DNA of 64,000 bases from Berghia stephanieae (lineage: Eukaryota > Mollusca > Gastropoda > Nudibranchia > Aeolidiidae). The DNA lies in NCBI GenBank assembly GCA_034508935.3, contig CM067443.1:56539398-56603397 (forward strand). The letters run 5' to 3'. Position 1 is the first letter of the stretch. Every line of letters begins with the position of its first letter. Below, one piece after another: positions 35,636 through 48,035 of the stretch. The notes under the pieces were generated by a model that saw only the letters and a list, made by a program, of their open reading frames with translations, was not told the DNA's origin and made no database searches. A program made the position numbers and the translations under genes.

Positions 35636-35834
35636 AAAGCATGCAATTCAGTAGATGGAAATTTGGTTACATTTAGGCATAAAAGGTGTTTCAAAAAATA
35701 AAATAATTACTGTTTTGAGCATGTAATTAACAAAAATGGTCTCACTAATCTAAAATTAAATTATTTAAATCTCAATAAAAACTGTGATTAAATATTACGT
35801 TTTATTTAATTTTTGTTCCACTCTAATCTAGTAC

Positions 35835-36145
35835 GAACGAAGAAGTGCTAAAACAAACATACCAACAAAGGAAACTAATGCCCTTAATAGCGGATCGACA
35901 ACTATCCTTTTTCGGACACATAGTAAGGAAAGATAAAAATGAATACCTGGCAAGTTGTGGAAAAATACCTGGTAAACGCGCCCGGGGGAGACAAAGAAAA
36001 ACACTCATAGACCAACTGAAGGGCTTCACCAACCTAACAATCCAAGAGCTGTTTGAAAAAGCAAGAGACAGGGAGGAATGGAGAGAGATAATTCATGCAG
36101 TATCCGAAGCCTGGACCAGGCATGGAACCTAGAGGAGGAGGAGGG
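35835..36145 (+). mobile_element. RTE-like LINE, short 5'-truncated copy with target-site duplication
   Basis: 311 bp flanked by AATCTAGTAC at 35825-35834 and 36146-36155. It matches the last 310 bp of the 9.6-10.3 kb copy with four base differences before the tail, about 98.6 per cent identity by eye. Tail is GGA-repeat instead of GAA-repeat. Confidence 0.9.
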
Positions 36146-36399
36146 AATCTAGTACATCCACCAATTTGTTTTTTTGCTTTTTTGTTTTTTTTTTGTAGAA
36201 AAGATCGAGGACTAATGATTTCTTCTTTGGTTTAAATTATGGGTGTAATGTTCTGTCGATGATCCACCCAGCTCACAAACAATACCCAAACAAGACTTTT
36301 GTTTTACAGTTTACAGCAGGATGTAAATATGTCCAACTTTGGAATTATTGAAGTTGAAGAGAGAATTCATTTCATTAACAAAGATCAGTGGCTACCTCA

Positions 36400-36945
36400 A
36401 TCACCTTATCTCTGAGTGGGGTCTTTGATCTTCCATGGTGAGCAGGAGATCACTTGCTGTGTTTTCTATCCCCTTATATCTGTTTTCCGAGTTGTTTTCT
36501 GTCTTTGCTTGTCCTGGAATAAGATTGCTTGGTTTATTCTGACCCTGACTGGAGTTCTTGGCTGAGAGGAAACAGTCCGATGTGTTGAATTAGTTTTTGA
36601 AGATGATATTTTTTTTCTCCCTCTTTATAATCTCTTATATGTTTTTGTTTTGAATATCATGTTTTGTAAGCATTTGAGTGTATTCCTCTTGGTGGCATCT
36701 TGAGCTTTTGACTGGATGAGACTTTAAATTAATCTCAAACAGAGCACATTGATAGTTTGCTCTTGGAATCTTCTTCTGTTCCCTATCTGAACCAGATCCC
36801 TTTGTCTTACTTTTTCTCAAGTGAATTGAATGTAAACTTAGATTTTTTTTTATTTTAAAAAATTATTCCATCCTCTTCCTTTTTACTGGCGCTGAAATGA
36901 CCTTAAAAGTGTCGCAAGTGCTGTAGTACCTTTAAAGATAAAAAC
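36400..36945 (+). mobile_element. Retroposon family X, diverged copy
   Basis: Shares TCTATCCCCTTATATCTGTTTTCC, GGAAACAGTC, TGTGTTCC-like, ACTGGCGCTGAAATGACCTT and GTCGCAAGTGCTGTAGTACC with the 44.2-kb copy. Confidence 0.68.
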
Positions 36946-37429
36946 AAACAGTCAAAAGTATACTTCTTTTTGTTTTGGATGATTAAAAGGCACTTGTGGA
37001 TCAGTTGTTTTTTTTTAAAACTTTGTGTAACCGTCTTTTATTTAAAACCCAAAGGACATTAGTAACTGTACCTTGCTGACTTTCATTTTCACTTAAACAG
37101 AATAGCTCTTATAAAGGGATAAGCAAACTTCAGATATGAGTTTTATAAAATTTACATTTCAATATTGTACTTGACGACAGTGCCAATTACATTTTCTGCC
37201 ATCTGTCTGGATATTAAGTGATATTGAATGTTTTGTATTGTTCTTGTTCTTGGCTGATGGAAGGTTTTGAGCGCGAAGAGTTCCGTGTTTGGTATTTTGT
37301 TCTTTTTCAAAGTTGTTATATTATTCATTTTGTTCCTTACTTTTTATTGGATTTAAATTGATTTTAGACGAGATACAAGGCTCTTTGATTGACTTCTAAT
37401 CTATGCTAATGTTTTATCTTACCACTTTG

Positions 37430-37705
37430 TGCGGCCATGTAGTCTTGTAGCATGACATTAACCTTTGGGCGAGATGGTCCAGTGTTCGAGTCGTGCTCTG
37501 AGTGGTACTTAGTTGAGTCTTTGGAAAAGGCTCTTTACTCACATTCTGTCACTGTACTCCATTGTAAAATAAGTAGCTGGTCGTTAAAAGAAAAGATCAA
37601 ACTTAAAATCGCCTAACAGGCGTCATGTCTCGACGACATTTTAAGTGTTGTTGTTGGTTAGAGATCCCTTGTAAAGCCCTTTAAGCATGTTTAGTGCTAT
37701 ATAAA
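37430..37705 (+). repeat. tRNA-derived SINE
   Basis: Head GCGGCCATGTAGTCTTGTAG with GTGTTCGAGTC, body GAAAAGGCTCTTTACTCACA, tail GTTTAGTGCTATATAAATG. Diverged but full length. Confidence 0.78.
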
Positions 37706-38009
37706 TGCGCAAGTTTCTTTGGGGTTTTTTTTTGTTTGTTTGAATTTGTTTGTTTTTTTTTGGGTTTTTTTTTTTTGGCGGGGGGGGGGGGGGGGGGGGT
37801 TTCTAGGTGTTTATCGGCTAGATCTTTATCATTGTTCTATTCCATTATCATCATCGTTTTTACTGGCGTTGAATTAACATTATAGTCTTCCTTCCCAGTG
37901 CCATGAGCCTAGCAAAAGGTAATTAAATGTCATCCAGAAAAAAACAAAACGAATGCCAATGCCATCGACTCAATCGTCATGGTTTGGAATGGTCTTTATG
38001 GGGCTCCCT

Positions 38010-38800
38010 TCATTGGAACTTATTCTAGGGATGAGGTCTTTTGTCTCTCCCACCCCACACCCCACACCATGGTGAGCTGGGCAGCTCAACCTTTCTGTGT
38101 CTCCTGTCATCCTATTCCTATTTTCCCTTCCTTGTTACGTTCCTTTCTATCCTTGACTTCAAATGAGATTATTTGGATTTTCCATAGCCTTGGCTATGAT
38201 CTTTAAACAGGAGAGGGAAACAATCAAACCCATGTGTTTTTGGGGTTTTTTTCCCGATGGATGATTTTTACCATTGAAATCATTTCTCTGATGTCCACAT
38301 GGTTTTTTTTTTTATCGTTAGAATATTTTGTAATCCTATTGACTATATGCCTTAAGAGGCGTCCAATGCTTGTGTCTCATTTTGTAAATGTTGCTCGAAG
38401 CTCGAAAAAATAAATAACAAAGTGAAATTGAATGTTAACAACGCCACCACCACATTATCTCATTCGTCTGTAGTGTTTCATTCATCCTGTTTTGTTGATA
38501 AAGGGGAAACCCGAAACGTCCATTTTATCTGTTTTGTATATTTAGTTGAAGCTTACATTAAATTTCACATTATTATTTATGTCTCATTTTGGGACTTTTA
38601 TGTGGTATTAAACTTTACAGTCATTGATTGCTCTAGGAATCTACTTTGTTTTCTTATTCGATCAAGTCCCCTTTGTATTCTATTTCTCCTCATATGCTTT
38701 TTACTGCATATATCTATCTTTTGAATATGAATATTCTATCATATATCATTTTTTCTCACTCTGAAATCACGTCAAAGTGTTGCATGTAACTGGACACCTA
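38010..38800 (+). mobile_element. Retroposon family X, old diverged copy
   Basis: Weak ordered matches: CCATGGTGAGC, TGAGATTATTTGG, GGGAAACAATCAAA, AAATCATTTCTCTG, AATGCTTGTGTCTC, then CTGAAATCACGTCAAAGTGTTGCA near 38760. Interrupted near 38390-38650. Confidence 0.45.
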
Positions 38801-39689
38801 AATCACATCAAACCTCTGAGCCTCTGAACCGTAATCGCAGGAGAGTGTTGTTCGTGGATAACCCAAAATTCAGTTGTTTGCCCCGTCTCCCTCCCCTCCC
38901 TCTCATTTTAAAGGTATACGACTTTCATGCAATGTATGCGCTGTCAAACCTTCAATACAAGTAAAGAGCAGCCAAATTTATTGATATATAAGATACTATA
39001 TATAGCAATTTTTTTATTTATATGAAGTACGGTAATGACGTTAGTAGATATGTGTCAGTAAACAATACGTAAACATTTATTAAATTCTTCCGGATGTTTT
39101 TTAATTACCAACACAGTAAAAGAATCAGTAATCTAAAACTAAAACTAACCCGTTCAAAATGTTAAATTTTCAGTTTTCAATTTTCATAAGACCAAAAACA
39201 TTGGCGTACATTTGAGAGGAGCGGATGAAACAATACAGATTAAAAAGCGAGGTGTACTTACGAGTGTGGCTCTCTTGCAATAAAAACAATTTAAAATTTT
39301 CTTAAGTTGAATAAAAACATTGATTTCTTTATACAATATTTTTAGCCCATGATGGTCAATTAACAGATCTGTTGGACTGTGTTTACTGTGCAGTCATGAT
39401 AGTTGGTATGATATAAGTGTCGCCCCTACTAGTGAACTTTATTATTTTTTTGTAGTTTATCTCTCGCTGTCACAGTCAACAGAAGAATGCTTGGTAAAAT
39501 GTCACTCAAACCAAATGTTTAAAACCGTAGTCATCTGTGGGACCTCTTGGCTATAGGCATTTCAGTTCATCATAGCATTTGTCAGACAATGGTCTGTTGT
39601 AGTCGCTGTAAGCGTTGTATCTTTACACGACATGTGTGTGTGCATTGGTGACTGGCTGTTTCACAATGGCGTCTTTCAACCATTATGAC

Positions 39690-40460
39690 AAAATCCTTGT
39701 CATCCCTGACTTACTGTTATTGCTGTATTGTCATCTACCCCTTATGTCCTGTTGGGCATTGGACAATTTGTATTACCCAATTCAGCGGATCATTTGTGTT
39801 GTCATTTACCTCTCATGCCATGATAATCATCATTTGCCTTTAGTCCGCATTTCCTTGTGTCCTTTACTCCTCATGTCATAAGGGCCACAAGAGTCCGGTG
39901 TCATTTACCATGCATAAATGATAATGGTATTCGCTTGTTTGTGTTTTTCACCAAGGCTGTGGTGTAATTTAACCCATGTACTGAAACCAAAAATCGCCTT
40001 CTTATTGTCTTTTACACGTTAAGTCGTAATCATAATCGCATGTTCAGTCATACAGCTATGATGTAAGTTACCCTTTATGTCGCAATCGTAGCCGCATGTT
40101 TAGTCTTACAGTAAGTTACCTTTTAAGTCGTAATTTTAGTCGCATATTTAGTCATGTCTGTTATCATGCGACTATGATTATGAAATAAAGGGTATGTCCT
40201 ACAGCTATGTCGTCAGCTTCCCTTTCTGTCGTGATCATAGTCGTTTGGTTAGTCATAGTCGCATGATAAGTTATACAGCTATGTTGTAATTTACCCTTTA
40301 TGTCGTATTCATACATAGTCGCATGATAAGTCATACAACTATGTCGTCAGTTACCCTTTATGTCGTAATCATAGTCGCATGATAAGTCAGTTGCCCTTTA
40401 TGTCGTGATCATAGTCGCTTGGTTAGTCATAGAGCTGTTGTCAGTTACCATTTATTTTTG
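39690..40460 (+). repeat. Degenerate minisatellite, unit about 60-75 bp
   Basis: Clearest at 40050-40400, where TACAGCTATGTCGTCAGTTA, CCCTTTATGTCGTAATCATA and GTCGCATGATAAGTCA recur at about 40051, 40200, 40274 and 40334. Weaker copies (TCATTTACC, TTATGTC) extend upstream to about 39690. Confidence 0.7.
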
Positions 40461-40985
40461 TATTTGTAGTCTCCTGTTGGCCTTTGACTATAGAGTCTTT
40501 TACACCTAGGACCATAATGCTAATCAGCCAAGACATTTATTGCGAGGACATAATGAACCACTTTATCCTAATCACACTAGGACACTTCGCCTGTCATATT
40601 CCCATAAAAAAAACAACTTTTTTTTTCATATGGAAGAAGAACGAGATTGATTATCGAAAATCATGAATGTCATTCCTCTGTAATGAAGTGGTTTGTCTTT
40701 AATTTTAAGAAAGATAACAACTGCGTATATGACCCACTATCTCAAAGCTGCATTTTGTGGTCAAGAATATAGCACGTGAGCCTAGTTTCTATGTCTTCTT
40801 GAACTTTGTTTCTTAACTTGAAAAAAAAAATATTACGTTTCCAGTCAGGTTTCTTTTAAAACTTTAAAGTCAAGTTTTTTCAATCTGGTTCAACTCGTCA
40901 AAATACAATTTTGAGACGATAGGTCACAGATTGTATCTTTCACGTTTTCTCCGTTTAGCAGTCATATCTAAATACTCTTGTCTTT

Positions 40986-43348
40986 TCAAGGCACTATCAT
41001 TTGAATCAACTGTGGATGGATAGGCAGATCAGCCACCCGTTTTGAATCTCTATCAAGTGTCACCCATATAAATCGACTGACAATGTGTGTTAGAGTTCTA
41101 GGTCGTGTTACCATGTTATTGGCGTGATAACAGAATTTCCGACTGAGGCCGAGAGCCTGGATTGGCGTAGAAAAAAGATGATAGTCCAAAAAGTAAATAA
41201 CAGCTTGATGGAGATTTTTCTGACTCATTGATCGACAAAGAATTAGCAATGTGTCAAGCATATTGTCCAGTGACTGAAACTTAATTTTAATCTCAAATTT
41301 GGTCAGAAAAGGTAGCATTTCATCAAAGAATATGTTGACAGGATATTTGCCATCGATCGTATAGTCGGGATTGGCACCGTATCTCAGGAGAATTCGTAAA
41401 ACGCGCCTGTTTATACCTAACCGACAAACATAGCTCATGTAGAGAAAAAGCAATTCGTTTGACGTTCGTCGGGGTGATTTATCAAAGCGCTCTATTGTAT
41501 CTATGAATTTTTGCATGATGATTTGTGACCAATAACTAACATCAAAGCGATCCAAAGCAGCGTCAGCACAAGTTAAAATGCAATGAATTGCCGAAGAAAA
41601 ACCCGGCCTATGTATACTCAAGGAAGTCCTTCGATCCAAACGTTTCTTTGCTCGATTAGACCTTTCGTCAAAATTAGGATTAGCCTTTGCGATTAACAGC
41701 ATTTTAAGACAATTCAGATAGTATAAACTTTTCTGTCCCAGGCATACGTTAAATGCACTTTGTATTAATGTGTACAGAGGATATGTCCTTGGTGGAAATC
41801 GCGCATTAACATCTTCATTGCAGTGGATAAGTACTCTTGTCATTTCTGGGAGTCGTTCGAATTGATAATTTGATTGGAGGCTTTGAGTGTATAGCAAATG
41901 GAAAAGGTTTGTTCCCTCAAATAACGATGTTCTGTTTTTCCCTCCCAGACTCAACAGCACATTAAGGCTATCCGGGTACATCTCCCGTAGTGAAACGAGA
42001 ACAGCGCTTTGGTAGTCGTTTTGGGATACTTTTGATTTTAACAATAACGCTATTGCTTCTGGACTCCTAGCTTTCACAGCTAACGTCAAAGTATCATTTG
42101 TTTGTGCGTGCTTAATTCCTGGGAGTTGAAATTTTCTAAGCAGATAATTTACACATTCGTAATGGTTCTTTTCTGCTGCCATTGTCAATGGAGTTTTTCC
42201 CATGTACTTATAAGGATCATCAATTAAAATTGGTTTGCTATCCAAAATTGGAAAAAAAAGATTTATACTTTTTATTTTTCTCACTCCATATTCTATTTGG
42301 CTGTGAATTGTTGGAGTTTGTTTACTTTGAGATCGAGCTTGAGACTGCGACCACCTTCTGGGCGGGGTTACAGACTTCCGTGAATGTGTATGTTTGTTAA
42401 TATCTTCTTTCATTTCGTTACCTGTCAATGCATTGGATCTCTCTGTTTTATCTAAAGTGTTGTCGCTAAAAACATCCATATATACCGTAACTTTAGATTC
42501 ATTCAGTTTTCTCTGATTTTGAAAAATGTACGGCTGTTGTTGCTGTTTTTCTTCGGGAAAATACAAACTTTCATTAAATCTAAGGACTGGAGTGAGGGCT
42601 TGATACGATTTTGGTTTACGCTTTTCTCTGCAACTTCTTTGTATGAGTTTTCTAGATCTATTATTTCATTTTCGAGAATTTTTTCACCGGTTAATGACGA
42701 CCGTAGAATTCTCCGTTCAGCTGCAGCACTCTCTTGTTTAACCACTCTAACCACTTTTTCTAAAGCCTTGTTCATCATCCCTGATTCATTTCCCATTTTT
42801 AATCGTCTCAAAACATCAGGGGGAAGCTTAACAGCGTGACTGGGATCAGACGCCGCGAAATTGTCTCCAGGTCTATAAGTTAGCAAGGCGTCCAGACTGT
42901 CCTTGTAACCAAGTGTTGCTGCCATATGTGCGTAAGGGTTTGTTTTGGGGAAATGAGTAGGTGGAAATAACGAAGTTTCGCGCAAAAGAAAAGTAATAAT
43001 AGTTGGTTTATCATTTATGATAGCACAATGAAGAAGATCCAATCCTCTATAATCGACCCATGCCAAAAGCCAGCGTTTTTTAGACTCTGAATCAGAAAAG
43101 CGAGTGATGAGAGATCGTAGATTCGATAGAGCTCTCTGCGGATTTATCTCCATAAAGCGAACGATTTCGTGAAGATCGTTATTTGCTGTTTTTACGTTAA
43201 AGTCCGGTTGTATCGCTTTTACATTGGCTACGAATGACAGGGAAGAAATGGCACTCGATTTAAATCGAGCGGAGTCTCTCGAAACATCCGTTGCATCGGA
43301 CATATTTCTAGAAATTCGGTGTTTTCTGTAACTGTAAGACCTACTCAT
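40986..43348 (-). CDS. Ankyrin-repeat protein with C-terminal SOCS-box-like motif, intronless, one apparent frameshift
   Basis: Two long reading frames overlap around 42503-42640 and together encode about 786 residues from ATG at 43348 (MSRSYSYRKH) to TGA at 40986-40988. Ankyrin-like units are visible at DLLHCAIINDKPTIITFLL, PYAHMAATLGYKDSLDALL, GKTPLTMAAEKNHYECVNYLL and LRILLRYGANPDYTIDGKYP. The end, RTLTHIVSRFI then ADLPIHPQLIQMIV, resembles a SOCS box: a BC-box TLxxx(V)xxxI with Val for the usual Cys, and a Cul5-box-like LPIH. Such proteins usually recruit substrates to Elongin B/C-Cullin 5 ubiquitin ligases; that role is inferred from family. The frame change fits one missing A in an AAAA run near 42630. 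It could be an assembly error, a variant or early decay. Both frames stay open over long distances, which favours a real gene. Confidence 0.75.
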
Positions 43349-44019
43349 TTTGATGTTACCAACCTTAAGTATGTAATTTCTTTCGATTATAATTAGCAAA
43401 GACTCCGAACTTTTGAGAGCGGATACTGCTTCTGTTGCATTACATAAATCGCTTCTGTATCTTTGGCCAAATTTACTCTATCGTTGAAAATGCTGAGTAA
43501 ATCTCATGTATTTCTTGTGTTGGGTCACAATGTTTGAAATTGTAGTGTAAGCAAAACCTGCATTCAATAGGTTTACCAAAACATCATAAGGTTTAGCAAT
43601 TATTATTTCGTGTGTAATGAATTTTAATCAGTTTGTGGTGTGCATTTTCCCCTACTTTCAATGGTCTGAAACTTGCAAATAGTAGAATTTTAAATTCTTT
43701 CAGTTCAATTCCTCTGAGGAGGTTTGCTTCTAAGTCAGTGATATTAGGAAATTCTCCTCTCTGTCTTTTAATAATATATTTACTTGTCCCAAAATGGACT
43801 TATTTATGATTTCTTTCCAGGTTTTAAAAACTGGAGGCCATGTGACATGGAAAGCACAAAAGCAAAATTTCATTCAAAGCTAGAAAAATGGAGATAAAAA
43901 TAAAACGAATGAATGTGACTCTTATACAAGGGGACTAAAAAAAACAAGCAACGTTTCGGTTTTTGGCTTTTCTCGGGTTACACAAAACGCAGACAATGAC
44001 AAGAGAGCCTACACTAATA

Positions 44020-44955
44020 ATAGTGATAGTATATATATATGATTATAGTGTGTCAAACACCCCTTCATCTGGAAGGCTTTGGGCGCGTAATAAAGATTTA
44101 GCTCGAACACATTACACGACCAATGCAACACATAATTAAAAGAAAGTCTGTCAATCGCCGCTTGAAATCCTCTAGTGATGACGAGTAACGTATCACATAT
44201 GGTACCTCCCATAGCGGGCAGGGAGGTACATACTATGTCTTCTATCCCCCTATGTCTGTTTTCCAACATGCTTTCTGTCTTTTCTTGGAGTGAGATTACT
44301 TGGTTTTGCCCTGGCCCTGGCCGGATACCTTGACTGGGAGGGAAACAGTCAAATGTATAGTTAGTTTTGGGAGATGATATTTATTTCCTTGTAAATCATC
44401 TCTCTGTTATGCACTCTATTATGTTTTATTTATGTATTATAAATGATTTGTAAACATTTGAGTGTGTTCCTTTTAGCGGGGACCTGTGCTTGTGTCTGGA
44501 TGAGACTTTTAGGTGATCTCAATTTAAGTACACTGATAGTGTGCTCTTGGAATCTACATCTGTTCCCTTTTGAACCAATTCCCCTTTGTCTGCCTTATTC
44601 TTGGATGCTTTAATTGTAATTCTAGAACTTTTTACTATCCCATTTTTTCCCTTTTTACTGGCGCTGATATGACCTTAATGTGTTGCAAGCGCCGTAAAAC
44701 CCTCAAAAACAAAAACAAAAAACAACATATCACATATGGTAGTGTAGAGAATTCCACAGCCTCGGACTAGAATGCTGAAAGGCGCGTTCACAAGCCTTCA
44801 ATCTAAGGGGTAGTGTTTTTAATTGGAGGTCGCTACTCGATCGAAGTGAACGCTATGGGAGATCCGTTGGCGGCAAGCCTTCCAAGCACTAAAACACTTT
44901 ACGAGCCTTCCAAGCACTAAAACACAAAGTGTGCTGATCTATATTTAATGCGTTT
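44020..44955 (-). mobile_element. CR1/L2 LINE 3' end, split by a younger retroposon
   Basis: Matches the 3' end of the 58-61 kb LINE: both carry CATCCCTTCATC-like and AGAATGCTGAAAGGCGCGTT sequences in the same order. The match is cut at 44204 and resumes at 44742 after the insertion. A 24-bp tandem duplication (GAGCCTTCCAAGCACTAAAA) is visible near 44880-44930. Confidence 0.75.
44205..44727 (+). mobile_element. Retroposon family X, complete copy (523 bp)
   Basis: Flanked by a 14-bp duplication TATCACATATGGTA (44191-44204 and 44728-44741). Ends in ACTGGCGCTGATATGACC, GTTGCAAGCGCCGTAAAACC and a CAAAAA-rich tail. No open frame. The long target-site duplication and A-rich tail mark it as LINE-mobilised. 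It begins CTCCCATAGCGGGCAGGGAG. Confidence 0.8.
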
Positions 44956-45194
44956 GTTATAGTGCCGGGCATTGGAACATTTTCAAGTTCCTGTTCCGAT
45001 TGTGTTCCTGATCGCGTTGTTCCGGTTCCGAAACATGTTCTGGTCCAAATTGGAGCGATTCGCGATTGTTCCGGTCGAAGAGTTTCGTCGCAGTCATGTC
45101 CTAAGTAGTAAGGCGTGCGTGGAACTTCTTAACAAATGTAAACACACTGCTTTGTCCCTGAAAGTTATAAACATACCCATGTGTCAAGCTGAAC

Positions 45195-45725
45195 AAAATG
45201 TTTTTGTTTTTGTTTTTAAGGGTTTTACGGCGCTTGCAACACATTTAGGTTATATCAGCGCCAGTAAAAAGGAAGAAAATGGGATAGTAAAAAGTTTTAG
45301 AATTCCAATTAAAGCACCCAAGAAAAAGTAAGACATAGGGGAACTGGCAACAAATAGGGATGAGATGTAGATTCCAAGAGCATACCACCAGTGCACTTAG
45401 TTTGAGATCACCTATAAGTCTCATCCGGACACAAGCACAAAATACAACAGGAATACACTCAAATGCTTACATTATACATTGAAAATAACAAATATAATAA
45501 TACATAACAGTAACAGAGAGACGATTTACAAGGAAAAAATATCATCTCCCAAAACAATAACTATGCATTTGACTGTTTCCCTCCCAGCTAGGACTCCGGC
45601 CAGGGACAGGACAAAACCTAGTAATCACATTCCAAGACAAAAGACAGCAAGCATGTTGGAAAACAGATTATAAGGGGATAGAAGACACAGTTTGTACCCC
45701 CTGCCACTCTGGGAGGTCAGGAAAC
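45195..45725 (-). mobile_element. Retroposon family X, reverse-strand copy
   Basis: Reverse complement shows GACCTCCCAGAGTGGCAGGG, CTTGGAATGTGATTACTAGG, GGGAGATGAT, CTGGCGCTGATATAACC and GTTGCAAGCGCCGTAAAACC in the same order as the 44.2-kb copy. Near full length. Confidence 0.75.
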
Positions 45726-45959
45726 CCACCCAGCTGAACAAAATGACCAATTGTGATGTTAGATATTTTTTAAGCTGTGAACACTTTTCCCTTTGACGTT
45801 CATATGGGCACATAATATTCCAATGTGACCAATTACCTCGAGCACATAAAACGGTAATGTAGATCATCCCCATTATATCATATAATTTCAAAGCAATGCC
45901 TTTCAAAATCACCATATATTGTATATCAAATCCATGGCTGAAATGGAAAGTTAGAATGC

Positions 45960-46185
45960 CACGTCGGTCCAGCAATCAGCAGTTTGGTTCTAAACAAAGA
46001 AAATCGGTACTTTTTATTCTTCATGCTGGTTAGAACTTTTTCACATGTTATGTGATCAGAATGTATAAAGTCAAAACATGATCAGATTTATAATGTTTTT
46101 CTCCTCTAAATACACTTCTATGTTCCGATAGTTGAGAACCAGGTAGTATGCGTCATTACGAGGGAAGTGACGTCACTACTGTTGA
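45960..46185. repeat. Second copy of the short element found at 60.8-61.1 kb
   Basis: On the opposite strand it shares CACTTCC, TAATGACGCAT, ACTATCGGAACA, TGATCATGTTTTGACTTT, GAAGAATAAAAAGTA and TTTTCTTTGTTTAGAACCAA with the 60.8-kb copy, in the same order. Outer inverted ends are not preserved here. Confidence 0.75.
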
Positions 46186-46564
46186 ACTATATTACAATAC
46201 GCCTCTGATTTTATGAATTAGTCAATGTATGACAAATTAAATACGACAATAATCGTGATTTATGTTCAGAAAAAACGGTAACTGTCATATCTGTGTCATA
46301 GTTGAGGTTTGGTGTTGAAACGGAGGTGAATAGACACCTAGATAACCACCCCTCTCGGACAGTCGTCATAATGTAAACAATGGCAGTGATTGGTAAACAT
46401 TGGGAACTCCACAGGTTTTTACTATCGATGGCATATTATGTCTAAATAAAGTACCCACTGTTCTACCGCTTGATCAATAGAACCAACACAGAAAACTTTG
46501 TGTAAATTTAAACGTTTATAATATGATTGAGAAAATTGTGTGATAACTAGTCACCCATTTGGCG

Positions 46565-46765
46565 GTATAGCTTGTATGCGCTTGGCTAAGGAGCTCACAA
46601 CATTGTAATCCGGAAGTATAACGGACCAACACACAAAACTTTGTGTAACCACGATCGTTTATAGTCAGGTTAATACAGTTTAGTGAGAATTACTCATAAA
46701 CGCGGATGGCAAAAAACAACAAAGACGTGAGTGACGTCATCTTCGAACTATCTATAAAAACAATA
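46565..46765 (+). repeat. MITE family E relative, one-ended copy
   Basis: About 190 bp matching 1125-1320. A shorter similar stretch (CCAACACAGAAAACTTTGTG) lies just upstream at about 46490. Confidence 0.75.
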
Positions 46766-47735
46766 ACAGTAATCAAAGAGAGGTCGATTTCATTCACGAA
46801 ATTGTTTATAAACAACCAACCATGTTTGTCCGAGCACGTATGAAGGTGTGTCACGAATTCCATATTTTGATTGGTCAAAAATTTACTGGTTACTTAAGTG
46901 AATGTTCACGGTAATGTTATGGTTTTTACAAAAGCAAGTCAAAACAACGTGAAATATTATTTTGTAACTTGCTGAACTGTAAACAATATATTTTTATCCA
47001 TGTTACAGTATACGTTTTCAAATATAACTTTAAGTGATTTGTTAGAAATGTATAGATATAGAATTGGGAAAGAATCAATTTTCTTTGGTCGTGGGTATAT
47101 TGTAATAGCCATGCAAAATTCCACTGCAGTACAAGAAACAGTTTTAAAGATAACCGACTCTAAGATTGGATATGAATTGATGGTTTGCCCGTAGCTAAAC
47201 AATAACCAATCAGAATAGTTCCTGCCATTTACTCCGTTTTGTCCTGAGATACCCTAAGTATATGTCAAACACAAATAGGCCAGGCCCAGTTTGTGTGTAG
47301 TTCTCACAATATTTAGGCACACTGATAAAGGGATTGCATCGCAAAACCTGACGACAAGATTCATTTTTTGAATCCCCTGTGTTAAAATTGTGAGCGATTC
47401 TCAGGATCTGTAGGCTGTTTACTCCGGGCAATAGGCAAGGAATTAAGGTGGCGATGGATCTTTGGTTCACGGTCATCGGTTGATTTCAGGGCCAAAATAT
47501 ACTTTGATTTAAATTTTCGAGTCAGAAATAAAACAACTCAAATGTTTATTCCACTAGATTTAATAAAGTATACTATAACTGACGTAATTTTCAAAGGTGT
47601 ATGCACTGTGTGTTGATTGAAGCATTGAAGGCTCATACTATAAGATAATAAAAAGGCATCCATGTCAAAAGCTTGACAGGCATAGAAACAAAAGAAGACC
47701 ACAGAGGAATTATCAATTATGAAACGAACTATTGA

Positions 47736-48000
47736 TGCTATGTGCTTAGCTAAAATAAAAAACATAACATCCGCCAGTGGGTTATAACGTACCACCACAC
47801 AATTTCGTCAATTTTGCTCTCTCAATAGAAGGAACAAAATTGACGCCACGCTGCTCTTTGTTATTGTTTTAGCCAGCCATATTTACGAGTTCTTCTCACT
47901 AAATTGTATCAACCGTTTAAGGTTCCACATAGTTTTGTGTGTTGATACGTTATATCCGGCTTGCGGATGTTGTGAGTTTATAAACTAAAAGCATATCATA
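47736..48000. mobile_element. MITE family E with inverted ends, downstream of the lectin gene
   Basis: Left end GCTATGTGCTTAGCTAAAAT, ACATAACATCCGCCAG, ATAACGTACCACCACACAA and the reverse complement of the right end (ATATGCTTTTAGTTTATAAA, CACAACATCCGCAAGCCGGA, ATAACGTATCAACACACAAA) pair over about 75 bp. It lies just past the lectin stop codon and may be in its 3' untranslated region. Confidence 0.7.
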
Positions 48001-48035
48001 AATAGTCCCACCACGTTTGCTTTTAAAACAAAAAA

